Part shown: in pieces, positions 40,866-48,892 of the stretch
Position numbering within the stretch: the stretch's first letter is position 1
How the letters are laid out: each line of letters opens with the position of its first letter
DNA from: a virus
Reading direction: 5' to 3' (one strand)
DNA length: 64,000 nt
IMG/VR virus record: IMGVR_UViG_3300023174_000042
Coordinates: 1 to 64,000 of that record
Position numbers and translations under genes: made by a program
Notes under the pieces: generated by a model
What the model saw: only the letters and a program-made list of their open reading frames with translations
What the model was told of the DNA's origin: nothing
Database searches by the model: none

Positions 40866-41162
40866 TAATTTATCTTTGAATGATAGTTTTTTAGCAGGTT
40901 CAATTTGTGGTTTAAGATCATTTGTTAATTCATTTGAGATTTCTTCATCAATAAAAACATGTTCAACTCCTGATATGTCGACAGAGAATTTTTTGAACTG
41001 GTTATCTATTCTTCTGAAGTTATTTTGAACTTTTTTGAAATCCTTACTGTTTAATTCATAAAGACATATAATTTTACCATCAGGGAAAATGTTTTGTAGT
41101 CCATCTGTAATAAGTGCCAAATTTGCTAAGACCCCATCATCACTTTTTTTATTCTCATCCAT
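40842..41162 (-). CDS. Hypothetical protein
   Basis: 106 aa, alpha/beta (LALITDGLQNIFPDGKIICL, then FSVDISGVEHVFIDEE) with a basic C-terminus ending SWFKRG. Its end overlaps the convergent gene. It starts within the end of the upstream small coiled-coil gene. No family recognised. Confidence 0.6.
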   Translation of the reverse strand: MDENKKSDDGVLANLALITDGLQNIFPDGKIICLYELNSKDFKKVQNNFRRIDNQFKKFSVDISGVEHVFIDEEISNELTNDLKPQIEPAKKLSFKDKLLSWFKRG

Positions 41163-41326
41163 AAAGTCAATCTTTCTTTTTGTTTAAATATGTTTTCTTT
41201 TTTAAGATTCTTAATTGACTCAATTAATTTTTTCTTTTCGATTTCAAGTTCAATTTTATCTTTTTCAATCTCACTTTTAAGCCAATTAATCGATTGCTCC
41301 TCTCGTGTCAACGATTTCTTCTCCAT
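41126..41326 (-). CDS. Small coiled-coil protein
   Basis: 66 aa: SLTREEQSINWLKSEIEKDK, then a Lys/Glu helix and LTLWMRIKKVMMG. The pattern of a WLK helix, charged coil and terminal LW-x-RIKKV is a small conserved phage family as I recall. Overlaps both neighbours by about 40 bases. Confidence 0.65.
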   Translation of the reverse strand: MEKKSLTREEQSINWLKSEIEKDKIELEIEKKKLIESIKNLKKENIFKQKERLTLWMRIKKVMMGS

Positions 41327-41705
41327 GTTCCAATTTTTCTTCTTGTTCTAAAATATCAAATTTTAATAATTGTAAATTTTCAAGATTTTCTTTTTCAAAT
41401 ATTTTTTTGAGTTCGTCAATTTTTTGTTTTAATAATCTTTCTTTCATCTCAATTTCTTTATTGTAATGAATGATGTTTTTAATATTATCAACCGTAGTAT
41501 TTAAAACTTTTTCATCAAACTCACACACAAACGAAAAAAATCTAGTGTTTTCTGTTACTTTTTGATTTTCAACAATTTTATCTTCTTGGACAAATTTCTT
41601 TGGTATTTTCCAACTAATTGGAAATTCGATATCGATTGATAGATATGTTTTAAGTTTTCTTACGGAAACTAAATACTCAAAAATACTTTTTAGTTCATTA
41701 TACAT
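41286..41705 (-). CDS. Hypothetical coiled-coil protein
   Basis: 139 aa: alpha/beta N-terminal half (KLKTYLSIDIEFPISWKIP) and a long charged coiled-coil C-terminal half (MKERLLKQKIDELKKIFEKE). No enzyme motif. It lies 1 base from the upstream small membrane protein gene. Confidence 0.6.
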   Translation of the reverse strand: MYNELKSIFEYLVSVRKLKTYLSIDIEFPISWKIPKKFVQEDKIVENQKVTENTRFFSFVCEFDEKVLNTTVDNIKNIIHYNKEIEMKERLLKQKIDELKKIFEKENLENLQLLKFDILEQEEKLEHGEEIVDTRGAID

Positions 41706-41706
41706 A

Positions 41707-41907
41707 TTATAGGATTTTTGTTATAAAATACGTTATAAGATAAGAAATGAAGAAATAGTTGGATATTTTTTCCCAAAAACCGTAAACGATTTTTCTGGGT
41801 TCTTCACTAAATATATTTTTAATAATGTTAAATATTTGATTTGAAACAAATATTATTGATAAAACAAAAATAAATTTAAAAAAAATATCCAAGCTAATCA
41901 TAATCAT
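41707..41907 (-). CDS. Small membrane protein, two TM segments
   Basis: 66 aa with hydrophobic segments at about 3-22 and 50-65 separated by a charged loop (NIFSEEPRKIVYGFWEK). The ATG overlaps the stop of the histone-like gene by 4 bases. Function unknown. Confidence 0.6.
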   Translation of the reverse strand: MIMISLDIFFKFIFVLSIIFVSNQIFNIIKNIFSEEPRKIVYGFWEKISNYFFISYLITYFITKIL

Positions 41908-42074
41908 TTTTTTCTTTCTTCTAAAATTTCAGTTCTTAATTGTTGCAAAATTGTTTTCAAGTCTTGTGAAGTTTTTCTTGCTCTTGTTCCAGCACTGTTG
42001 TTTCCTGCATAAAACTTAGTGACATCAATACTTAATTGCTCAGTAAGTTCTTTAATTTTTTCTAATGTATCCAT
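41904..42074 (-). CDS. Histone H1-like protein (Hc1-type)
   Basis: 56 aa from ATG at 42074: MDTLEKIKELTEQLSIDVTK, then FYAGNNSAGTRARKTSQDL and a helix ending LRTEILEERKK. The FY-x-GN-x-AGTRARK-x-x-Q-(E/D)LK core is the signature of the histone H1-like (Hc1) family found in Bacteroidota and Chlamydia, where it binds DNA. It lacks the usual long lysine-rich tail. A phage copy could compact or protect DNA or act on the host nucleoid. Confidence 0.75.
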   Translation of the reverse strand: MDTLEKIKELTEQLSIDVTKFYAGNNSAGTRARKTSQDLKTILQQLRTEILEERKK

Positions 42075-42136
42075 TTTTTTTAAAAAATTATAGTTTATTT
42101 AGTATAAAATACTATTTGATCTTTAAATTGTAAAGA

Positions 42137-42604
42137 TTATCTAATTAAATTTTTGTCCAATGATTTATATATGTTGTAAATTAAATCTAAATCAACTTGG
42201 GTAAAGGCCTTTTCTCTATTGAATAGATCATTGAAGAATATATCTATTGATTTTTTTAAATCTTCATTATTTTGATTGTAATAAATTTCCATAAACAAGG
42301 ATTTGAAATAGTCGTGGTGATCCCCTTCTGTTGCAAAAATTATATTTTCTTTTTTAAAGTTTTCAATTGTTTTTTTCCAACACCAATCAAAATGTCTTTG
42401 GTTATCATCATCATTCATTTCCACATTAGTTTCGTTTTTATTATTTAACGATCCCAAATATGTTGTTTTGATTAACAAAAAAATACTATATGAAAAATCA
42501 TAATATAACTCCATTTTTTCAGGAATTATATTATTTGACCTAAACCAAGTATCAACTTGTTCAGGATCAATATTTTTTGTTATGTAGTTGAAAAAATTTG
42601 TCAT
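42137..42604 (-). CDS. Hypothetical protein
   Basis: 155 aa, helical and acidic, Trp/Phe-rich (QVDTWFRSNNIIPEKMELYY; DWCWKKTIENFKKENIIF). No family recognised. Transcribed with the small genes downstream, ending 60 bases before the histone-like gene. Confidence 0.6.
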   Translation of the reverse strand: MTNFFNYITKNIDPEQVDTWFRSNNIIPEKMELYYDFSYSIFLLIKTTYLGSLNNKNETNVEMNDDDNQRHFDWCWKKTIENFKKENIIFATEGDHHDYFKSLFMEIYYNQNNEDLKKSIDIFFNDLFNREKAFTQVDLDLIYNIYKSLDKNLIR

Positions 42605-42651
42605 AGTAAAAAACTATGAAAAAATTATAAGTTAAGACCCAATAATGTAAA

Positions 42652-44316
42652 TTATTGAGTCTTTCTATTATAAGACATTAAACTATTGATTCTATCAAAT
42701 TCTTCATTAAGTTTTTCAACTTTTTTGAAGTCTTCAGACTCATCAACTTTATTTAAAATTGATTGTGCCGTTATTTTTCCTTTTTTTGACTTTAGTGAAC
42801 CTCTTTCAGTATGTTCTCCCGCTTGATCAACAGGTTGTGGTTGTCTTTTATAAGATGCGCTCATTTGTTCTTGGCCGTAAAAATTGTCTTTGTAGTTTTT
42901 AAAGAATTTTTCACCAACTTTACTTGGAACTACATTTCCTAATGCCTTTCCATCGTCATCAACTTGAGCATTTCCTGTTGTTCTGTGACCTTTCAAGTAT
43001 TTTTCAATATTTTCATCGTTAGGCTTAATTTCGTCGTAAACCAAGTTAGTTTGACCAGGATAAGAAAATGCGTCAAGGTATTCATCAACCGCATCAGATG
43101 GTGTATATTTTTTTCTATTACCTTTTTTTAATCCTCCATTTTCAGTTGGAAACTTTTGAGTTTCTTTCATTTCGTATTTAGATCCAGAATCTGAAGCCCC
43201 CTTCAAATAATCAGTCATTTTTTTAGCAACGCTTTTCAAATAATCGTCGTTTTCTTTTTTATCTGCCTTATGTGCTCTTTCGTATTCTCTATAACCTTTT
43301 GGTTCTTTAACTTTAAATTTTGTTTCTTCTTTAACCAATTTTTCTATAAGATCAATCAAGTCTGTTTCAGTAAAAAGAATAGTTTCATTAACTTTGGCTT
43401 TGCCCTTTCCTTTCCAACCTTGTTTTGCTCTTTTTGCGAAATAAAGTTGACTCATTTTTGTTCGATCTGCGTGTGAAACTTTTTTTCCTGATTCTTTGGT
43501 TCTATCGTTTTTATCTTTTTGTTTTTTAATAGCCGCGTTTAATTCTTCAATTGACATGTCAGAATATTCACCTGTATGTTCCACTTCAACATCTCCTTTC
43601 CACTTTTCAGTAACCTCATATTTTTTTCCATCAACTTCAAAAGAATCTTCTCCTCGTTTTTTTGCTTTTGCTAATGCCCCTGTAAATGCGTTACCTTCAT
43701 CAGTTTCTTGTTTTTCAAACTCAATTTCATAAAGTTGTTCCTCTTCGTTTTGATGTTTTCTTAACATTTTAAAATCTTCAGAATCTAATCTACCATTTTT
43801 ATTTTTGTCAAGTTTATATTGTTTTCCATATAATTTTTCCTTCATTTCATATGAAGAACCACATTCCATACATTCAGACTCATCGATTTCAAGTTCGTAT
43901 TCAAACTCCTCATCATCATGATCGTCAAATTTTCTTTTTGGACGGTTTTCCATTTTTTTAAATTTATCATCAAAAGAATGTTCGTAATTTCTATCTGAAA
44001 TAAGATCTTCCTTTTCTTTTCGAGACATTTTTGATAAATTTTTATTTCCGAATCTTGGGTGTCCGTCGTCCATACCACCTAACTCCATAACCTCACCACT
44101 ACCTTTCCATCCACACTCCATACATTCGCCTTCATACATTTCTCCACCACATTCACAAGTCTCCCCTTCTTGGACATAATCAAATGCTTCACCACTAGGG
44201 TTAAAAGGGACTTCTTTTTTGTAATTCAATTTATTTAAAATTGATTCACTTTTTTCTTTTATATTTTCTTGTAAAATTTTTTTAAATCTTGATACGATAT
44301 ATTGTTCTTTGTTCAT
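42652..44316 (-). CDS. Large tagged protein with zinc ribbons and EF-hand-like loop
   Basis: 554 aa. N-terminus MNKEQYIVSRFKKILQENIK (tag, L-Q-E). Two Cys clusters (CECGGEMYEGECMECGW near 52; CMECGSS near 148), an EF-hand-like loop DKNKNGRLDSEDF near 172-184, and charged low-complexity segments. An internal tag-like stretch TETDLIDLIEKLVKEE lies near residue 320 and a C-terminal one (LNEEFDRINSLMSYNRK). Several cleavage sites would make it a polyprotein-like precursor. A late-type box lies upstream. Confidence 0.65.
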   Translation of the reverse strand: MNKEQYIVSRFKKILQENIKEKSESILNKLNYKKEVPFNPSGEAFDYVQEGETCECGGEMYEGECMECGWKGSGEVMELGGMDDGHPRFGNKNLSKMSRKEKEDLISDRNYEHSFDDKFKKMENRPKRKFDDHDDEEFEYELEIDESECMECGSSYEMKEKLYGKQYKLDKNKNGRLDSEDFKMLRKHQNEEEQLYEIEFEKQETDEGNAFTGALAKAKKRGEDSFEVDGKKYEVTEKWKGDVEVEHTGEYSDMSIEELNAAIKKQKDKNDRTKESGKKVSHADRTKMSQLYFAKRAKQGWKGKGKAKVNETILFTETDLIDLIEKLVKEETKFKVKEPKGYREYERAHKADKKENDDYLKSVAKKMTDYLKGASDSGSKYEMKETQKFPTENGGLKKGNRKKYTPSDAVDEYLDAFSYPGQTNLVYDEIKPNDENIEKYLKGHRTTGNAQVDDDGKALGNVVPSKVGEKFFKNYKDNFYGQEQMSASYKRQPQPVDQAGEHTERGSLKSKKGKITAQSILNKVDESEDFKKVEKLNEEFDRINSLMSYNRKTQ

Positions 44317-44331
44317 TTTAAGTTGTTTTAT

Positions 44332-44340
44332 AATAAATAT
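44332..44340 (-). promoter_or_regulatory. Late-type promoter box
   Basis: Coding-strand GATATTTATTA, core at 44332-44340, about 15 bases before ATG 44316 and overlapping the gap after the upstream gene. Confidence 0.6.
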
Positions 44341-44342
44341 CT

Positions 44343-45095
44343 TTATCTTTGCGTTTTTACTATTTCTTCAAAAACAAGATCAGAAATATATTCTTTGTTT
44401 ATTTTATATTTAACAGAAACATTTTCTATCGCTTTTTGGACTTGTTCACTTTCAAAAATTTTCAAAGCGTTTATATCTCCCTGATTACAGTAGGGAAACT
44501 TTTTACACTTCTTTTTAACTTGAACTCTTTTGGATCCAGGCATGAACTTTGTTGTCGCACCCTTCCAATCTTTTTTACTGAGCGATTTTGCCCAAATTGC
44601 TGGTTGTGAATATTGTCCTGAAGATGCTGATGTTGTTGCTTCTTTTGTTTCAGCCTTTTTAAGTTCTGAGTCTTCAATATCTAAACTTTCCCTAACAGTT
44701 TTTATACCTTTTGTAATGTCTCCTTTTGTTGTAGAGAATAATGGCATAGAATATCCACCCGCAGATGCCGCTCCTGTTGATTCAGTATTTTCTTCTTTTT
44801 TGTTAGGTTTCTCGTCTAAAATTGATTGTAAAAATTTTTTTACATCTTCGGGGTTTTTTAAATAATTTTTTATTTTTGACTTTATTTGATTGTTTGAAAG
44901 TTTCTTGTTTGTTATTAATCGGTAAATCTCTATAATGTCGTTTTTATCTTTTAAGAAGTTTAAATATTTTTTTATTCTTTCTTCTTTAACTTCGGCTTTT
45001 TCGATACTTTTAATCACATTTCTTCTTAGCTCAGGTTCGCCAGCCAAAGCACTTGTCATGGCCGATTTTAATTTTTCTGTTACATTTGAGTCCAT
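44343..45095 (-). CDS. Conserved large-phage structural-type protein
   Basis: 250 aa. Helical N-terminal half; two similar Ser/Gly segments (AASAGGYSMPLFS; SASSGQYSQPAIWAKSLSKK) and the block VKKKCKKFPYCNQGDINAL. The GQYSxPAxWAK...KKCxxFPYCNQGDI pattern recurs in large Bacteroidota phages next to virion genes; I recall it without a proven role. Starts at TAATG with the downstream gene. Confidence 0.7.
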   Translation of the reverse strand: MDSNVTEKLKSAMTSALAGEPELRRNVIKSIEKAEVKEERIKKYLNFLKDKNDIIEIYRLITNKKLSNNQIKSKIKNYLKNPEDVKKFLQSILDEKPNKKEENTESTGAASAGGYSMPLFSTTKGDITKGIKTVRESLDIEDSELKKAETKEATTSASSGQYSQPAIWAKSLSKKDWKGATTKFMPGSKRVQVKKKCKKFPYCNQGDINALKIFESEQVQKAIENVSVKYKINKEYISDLVFEEIVKTQR

Positions 45096-45340
45096 TATAA
45101 ACTTTTAAATTTTTGTTCCCAAAATCCTCTCTGTTGATACATAACAGTAAAGTATTCTTGAAAAGATTTTATGACTATATCTTTTACGTCTTTTTTTAAT
45201 TCACCTTTTTGTAAATCTTGAGAAATTTTATCCAATAATTTTTTTTCAAATTGTTTAGATGTGTTTGAGTCAAAAAAATCTTTAATTTCTTTTCTGATCA
45301 ATACTTCAATTTCTTTTTTTTCTGTTGATGAAAGTGCCAT
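45095..45340 (-). CDS. Conserved small phage protein
   Basis: 81 aa: SSTEKKEIEVLIRKEIKDFF, FEKKLLDKISQDLQKGELKK and a C-terminal FQEYFTVMYQQRGFWEQ. Helical, charged; recurs in large phage virion clusters, as I recall. Coupled to both neighbours by single-base overlaps. Confidence 0.7.
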   Translation of the reverse strand: MALSSTEKKEIEVLIRKEIKDFFDSNTSKQFEKKLLDKISQDLQKGELKKDVKDIVIKSFQEYFTVMYQQRGFWEQKFKSL

Positions 45341-45768
45341 TATTTAAAAACCGCAATGTAAGTTAATGGAGCAATTATTACTGCCGAAATTATATTAAAT
45401 AAAACACCTTTGGTTTTAATTCTTTTGTTTTCCTTTTTTAAATCAAGATTTTCTTTTTCATAAATCTTAATTTTTTCATTTTTTTCTGAAATAATAATTC
45501 TGTTCAAGGAATCTTCTGACATCCATGATTTATTTTCTTTTTGAAGAAATAAGATTTTATTGTTTAACTCTAGTATTTCTTTTTTATCTAATTGGGACAA
45601 TTCTTTTAACTTATCGTAATCGTTAAGATCTATAAGTATTTTTTGGACCACGGAATATGGTATACACATTTTTGATGTGTCAGAATTTGAACTATTGTTT
45701 TTTTGGGAAAATACATTTAACCCAAATAAAATTATTACCAAAGTTGTAAATATTTTTTTCATGTTCAA
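45340..45768 (-). CDS. Spanin-like envelope protein (signal, coiled coil, C-terminal TM)
   Basis: 142 aa. N-terminal signal (MKKIFTTLVIILFGLNVFSQ), a Leu/Lys/Glu coiled coil at about 50-115, and a C-terminal hydrophobic segment (GVLFNIISAVIIAPLTYIAV). It lies next to another TM-coiled-coil protein and an amidase, as in spanin pairs, but the topology (TM at the C-terminus) is not the standard o-spanin lipoprotein. A lysis or envelope-spanning role is inferred. Confidence 0.55.
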   Translation of the reverse strand: MNMKKIFTTLVIILFGLNVFSQKNNSSNSDTSKMCIPYSVVQKILIDLNDYDKLKELSQLDKKEILELNNKILFLQKENKSWMSEDSLNRIIISEKNEKIKIYEKENLDLKKENKRIKTKGVLFNIISAVIIAPLTYIAVFK

Positions 45769-46118
45769 AAGTTATATTTTTTTCTTAATAAACTATCAAT
45801 TTTTTTCTTGTCAGCAGTTTTAATCTCTTCTTCTTTTATTGTATAATAATTATTAACCTGATTTTTTTCTACTTTTATGTTTGAAATTTTGGTGTCGATG
45901 TCTTTTATTTTTAATTTATATGATATTATTGAATCTTTAAGGTCACTTTGAAGTTTTTTTATTTCTTCGGTTTTTTTATCAATTTGTTCTAGTTTATATT
46001 TATTCAATTCACTATGATTGGGTATTGGTGTAAAAACACGAATTAATAAATACACAAAAATCACCCCTAAAATTGTAAGAGTGATTGTTTTCCAATTATG
46101 TGTTAAAAATTCTTTCAT
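45765..46118 (-). CDS. Spanin-like inner-membrane protein
   Basis: 117 aa. One N-terminal TM segment (WKTITLTILGVIFVYLLIRV), then a coiled coil (KTEEIKKLQSDLKDSIIS), as in Rz/i-spanins. Overlaps the next gene by 4 bases and the tagged gene by 4. With the amidase it suggests a lysis cassette. Confidence 0.6.
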   Translation of the reverse strand: MKEFLTHNWKTITLTILGVIFVYLLIRVFTPIPNHSELNKYKLEQIDKKTEEIKKLQSDLKDSIISYKLKIKDIDTKISNIKVEKNQVNNYYTIKEEEIKTADKKKIDSLLRKKYNF

Positions 46119-46702
46119 ACGTCTTCTTGTCTTGATGATACTATTTTACCCCATTTTGATTTAAATTTTTCGTAATAGGATTGTATTTTACCAATCATTT
46201 CTAAATATTGTTGATCTATTTTAACCATCTGTCCATTAACATAGATGCCATTAGGTTCATTAATTGTGTAAAAAAACTCCAAATTTAATTCTAAAATTTT
46301 TCCACTCCATTCAACATTGTCAGGAAAAACATTTAATTTGCCAAAATCAACCAACTCTGCAACTTGATTTCTAAACTCATCAACACTTTCAACAAAAGCA
46401 GTTTTTTCGTCTGTTGTTAATTGGGTATCGGCCTTTGTTTTCCCGTGTAATACGATGATGTTTCCTTGTATTCTAAACGCCTTTTGTTTGTCTCTTGGTG
46501 TTCCAATATCGTCAGAGTCTTTTGATTCTGAACTTTTTTCGGGGTCTTTTTTTGTATCGATGGTTAAATCAACCTCTTCTTCTTGTTCTAAAATTAGACC
46601 ATATTGTTTTCTGATTTCACTTTTGGAACTTTCGTTGATGTTGGCATTAAGAACTTTTCTTGATGCTTCAATCAATTTTTTTATTTCATCGTAATTATTC
46701 AT
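46115..46702 (-). CDS. Tagged protein inside the lysis region
   Basis: 195 aa. N-terminus MNNYDEIKKLIEASRKVLNA (I-E-A site), then a second tag-like RKQYGLILEQEEE (I-L-E). An acidic linker follows and an alpha/beta body (AFRIQGNIIVLHGKTKA... LELNLEFFYTIN). Starts 8 bases inside the amidase gene end. Virion protein is likely; enzymatic role unknown. Confidence 0.6.
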   Translation of the reverse strand: MNNYDEIKKLIEASRKVLNANINESSKSEIRKQYGLILEQEEEVDLTIDTKKDPEKSSESKDSDDIGTPRDKQKAFRIQGNIIVLHGKTKADTQLTTDEKTAFVESVDEFRNQVAELVDFGKLNVFPDNVEWSGKILELNLEFFYTINEPNGIYVNGQMVKIDQQYLEMIGKIQSYYEKFKSKWGKIVSSRQEDV

Positions 46703-47288
46703 TTTTTAACAAATTATTAAATCTTTCAAAATCAAATGCCGGACTTACGTCTGTGGCGTATTCATCAAAGTTGGATCTTGTTATAATACCCAAGTAAGTT
46801 TCCGATCCTTTTACTTTGGTATTATGTCCTATACATTTCAAGTTTATATTATGTTTTTTTGACAACTCGATACAAAGTTTAGCTGTATTTTTCAACTGAA
46901 TTTCTGTATATGGGTGCCAAAAAAAATAATCTCTCCACTTCTTTTCTACAACTTTTTTCTTATAAATATTGCCGATCCAGTTTATGTGTTGATTTTTTAA
47001 AGGTTGTTTTTCTAACCAACCAAAATTTTCTAAAGAAATTACTATGGATTTGTAATTTATTGTGATATTATTAAAATAATTAGAATTAGTTTTATCTTCT
47101 AAAGTTTGTATAACTTTTCCATCCTGTCCTACAATGTAGTGTGGTAATTTTTGTGGTTTTCCATTATATCTTGTTTTTAAAGAAACAACATAGTCTAACA
47201 AATTTCTTGACGTATGGACCAAAACAATTTGATTTTTATTTTCAATTTTTGAGAAATTTGTTTCAAACAATTGGTCGATAATTTCCAT
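46695..47288 (-). CDS. N-acetylmuramoyl-L-alanine amidase (endolysin)
   Basis: 197 aa. Amidase_2 / T7-lysozyme-like fold: H25 in IVLVHTSRNLLDY, H50 in LPHYIVGQDGKVI, the SIVISLENFG strand, and GHNTKVKG near 158 as the third metal-ligand region. It would cleave the stem peptide from glycan. No signal peptide, so release depends on a holin or spanin-type route. Neighbours encode spanin-like proteins. Confidence 0.75.
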   Translation of the reverse strand: MEIIDQLFETNFSKIENKNQIVLVHTSRNLLDYVVSLKTRYNGKPQKLPHYIVGQDGKVIQTLEDKTNSNYFNNITINYKSIVISLENFGWLEKQPLKNQHINWIGNIYKKKVVEKKWRDYFFWHPYTEIQLKNTAKLCIELSKKHNINLKCIGHNTKVKGSETYLGIITRSNFDEYATDVSPAFDFERFNNLLKNE

Positions 47289-47291
47289 ACT

Positions 47292-48623
47292 TTATTTTTT
47301 ATAAGATAAAACCCTTCTATTTGAATCTTTATTTTTTTTTAAAAAATTTACTTCATCTATTATATTTCCTTCTTGGTCCAAGATTTCACCGCTTTCTCTA
47401 ACATAGTAATTAACAGGAACCTCAACAATTTTTTCAACTTCTTTAATAACCTCAACAGGAACCTCAACAATTTTTTCAACTTCTTTAATAACCTCAACAG
47501 GAATTTCGCGAACAACCTCAACCAATCTATCAACAGGAACCTCACGAACAACCTCAACCAATCTATCAACAGGAACCTCAACAATTTTTTCAACTTCTTT
47601 GATAACTTCAACAGGAACCTCAACAATTTTTTCAACTTCCACAATTCTGTCAATTTCAAATGGAATTTCTATTGGAACTTCAACAATTTTTTCAATTATT
47701 TCAGGCTCAACTTGGGGGGTATCTTGGGAGTCATCTAAGGTTAAAAAACTTTCAGGAACTTCAACTTCGTCTTCTTCAAAGACTTCTTTAATAACAGGTT
47801 TAATTTCTTCATCCTCTTCTTTTCTTCTATATTTTTTAAATGCCTGATTTGTTGATATAACAAGAGCAATTGCCAATGGATCAAAAACAAATATTAAAGT
47901 TAAAATAAAAAAGTTTGCGGTTTTTTTAACATCCCATCCGGTGATTTCACTAAGATATTTAATTGCCCCCAGTTCCCCTGATTCAATCTCTTTAGATGAT
48001 ATATCCAATATTTGAATATCCAAATTGGTAATGCTGTCATTTAGATTATCAATCTTTTTACTTAAAGTGTCTCTTGATTTTTGAGCGATGTTTAATTGTT
48101 GTTGAAATGCTCTTCTATTTCCATCATTTGCCTTTGTTAAAACTTGTCCTGACCTTCTATCAATAGTTTGAGTTGTTGTGCTTGTAGAAAGGGATGTTCT
48201 TAAACTTGTGATGTCTTTATCCAACCCATTTTTTTCTTTTTGGTATTCTTTTTTAATCTCCTCAAATCTTTGTTTCTTTACTTCAATATTTTTAATTTTT
48301 TTATTGTTGATTTCAAGACCAGCAATACTCTTTTGAAACCCTGTTGCCAAAAGTCCATAAATACCGATTGAAGTCAAAATTGATAACGTGACAAGAGCAA
48401 TGGTTAAATATAACTTTAATACACCATATATCTTGTTCCAAGCGTCATGAAGATAAGTGGCAATTGATATTTTAGAAATCTCCAAAAAAGATCCCATAAT
48501 GATTACAGGTATTGAAACTCCTGAAAAAATAATTGAAAGTCCGTATACACTATAATATGCTGCCGTTCCCGATAGTCCAAGTGCACAAAACAATAATAAC
48601 CAAGGTAAAAATTTACTATTCAT
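47292..48623 (-). CDS. Membrane protein with VPVEVIKEVEKIVE repeat tail
   Basis: 443 aa. Four hydrophobic segments at about 5-28, 30-50, 66-90 and 230-258 (the last with FVFDPLAIALVISTN, seen in membrane proteins of large marine phages, from memory). A coiled coil lies between. Residues about 300-405 repeat a Val/Pro/Glu/Lys unit (KIVEVPVEVIKEVE...VPVDRLVEVVREVPV). The C-terminus is basic (KKNKDSNRRVLSYKK). A host-membrane or virion role cannot be settled from sequence. A late-type box lies upstream. Confidence 0.7.
   Translation of the reverse strand: MNSKFLPWLLLFCALGLSGTAAYYSVYGLSIIFSGVSIPVIIMGSFLEISKISIATYLHDAWNKIYGVLKLYLTIALVTLSILTSIGIYGLLATGFQKSIAGLEINNKKIKNIEVKKQRFEEIKKEYQKEKNGLDKDITSLRTSLSTSTTTQTIDRRSGQVLTKANDGNRRAFQQQLNIAQKSRDTLSKKIDNLNDSITNLDIQILDISSKEIESGELGAIKYLSEITGWDVKKTANFFILTLIFVFDPLAIALVISTNQAFKKYRRKEEDEEIKPVIKEVFEEDEVEVPESFLTLDDSQDTPQVEPEIIEKIVEVPIEIPFEIDRIVEVEKIVEVPVEVIKEVEKIVEVPVDRLVEVVREVPVDRLVEVVREIPVEVIKEVEKIVEVPVEVIKEVEKIVEVPVNYYVRESGEILDQEGNIIDEVNFLKKNKDSNRRVLSYKK
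47400..47700 (-). repeat. VPVEVIKEVEKIVE coding repeats
   Basis: Units of about 33-48 bases in the gene for the membrane protein, using the pattern EVPVEVIKEVEKIVEVPVD with VREVPVDRLVEVV variants. The same Val/Glu/Pro code occurs independently in the 57.3-58.2 kb gene. Likely gives an extended or coiled rod of variable length. Confidence 0.75.
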
Positions 48624-48640
48624 TTAAATTCTTCTTAAAT

Positions 48641-48650
48641 ATAAATATCA
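48641..48650 (-). promoter_or_regulatory. Late-type promoter box
   Basis: Coding-strand GATATTTATA at 48641-48650, 17 bases before ATG 48623, following a terminator that closes the RNA locus. Confidence 0.6.
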
Positions 48651-48689
48651 AAATAACTAAATAGATTGAAAATATAAACTCTATAACAA

Positions 48690-48886
48690 ATAAAACCCCC
48701 CACCGATATCAGTGGGGGAGTGTAGTTTCATCTCACCATATAGATAAGATTGAGGATTTTCACCTTGAGAACCTCGTGTCTCATTCCGCCGAGTTGTTAG
48801 GGTAATCTCGGTTCAACCCTTTTTTTTCGGTCCAATTCTAAAAATTCAAACCCGACAAACTTAATTGATTATATCTATCGTCGTTT
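48690..48886 (-). ncRNA. Candidate structured non-coding RNA (about 195 nt)
   Basis: A stretch without a convincing reading frame, between a host-type promoter (48893-48922) and a strong terminator (48696-48718). On the minus strand it contains CCGAG...CTCGG, GAGG...CCTC and an 8-bp hairpin AUCUUAUC...GGUGAGAU. Composition is more GC-rich than neighbours. A piece (GGCGGAATGAGACACGAGG, then GAAAATCC) resembles the RNA candidate at 7.55-7.68 kb. No known family recognised; could be a phage regulatory RNA. Confidence 0.6.
48696..48718 (-). terminator. Terminator of the 48.8-kb RNA
   Basis: CCCCCAC...GTGGGGG (48697-48703 with 48712-48718) followed on the minus strand by GTTTTATTTG. Among the strongest GC stems in the window. 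Confidence 0.8.
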
Positions 48887-48892
48887 ATTATA

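Noticed and set aside
47360-47738. Long frames on both strands (KLKKLLRFLL and NRNLNNFFNF repeats)
   Set aside because: They are alternative frames of the VPVEVIKEVEKIVE coding repeat; the repeat period keeps all frames open.
7553-48886. tRNA genes in the non-coding loci
   Set aside because: No acceptor stem, T-arm GTTCNANNC or CCA-compatible cloverleaf could be folded by eye in either locus.
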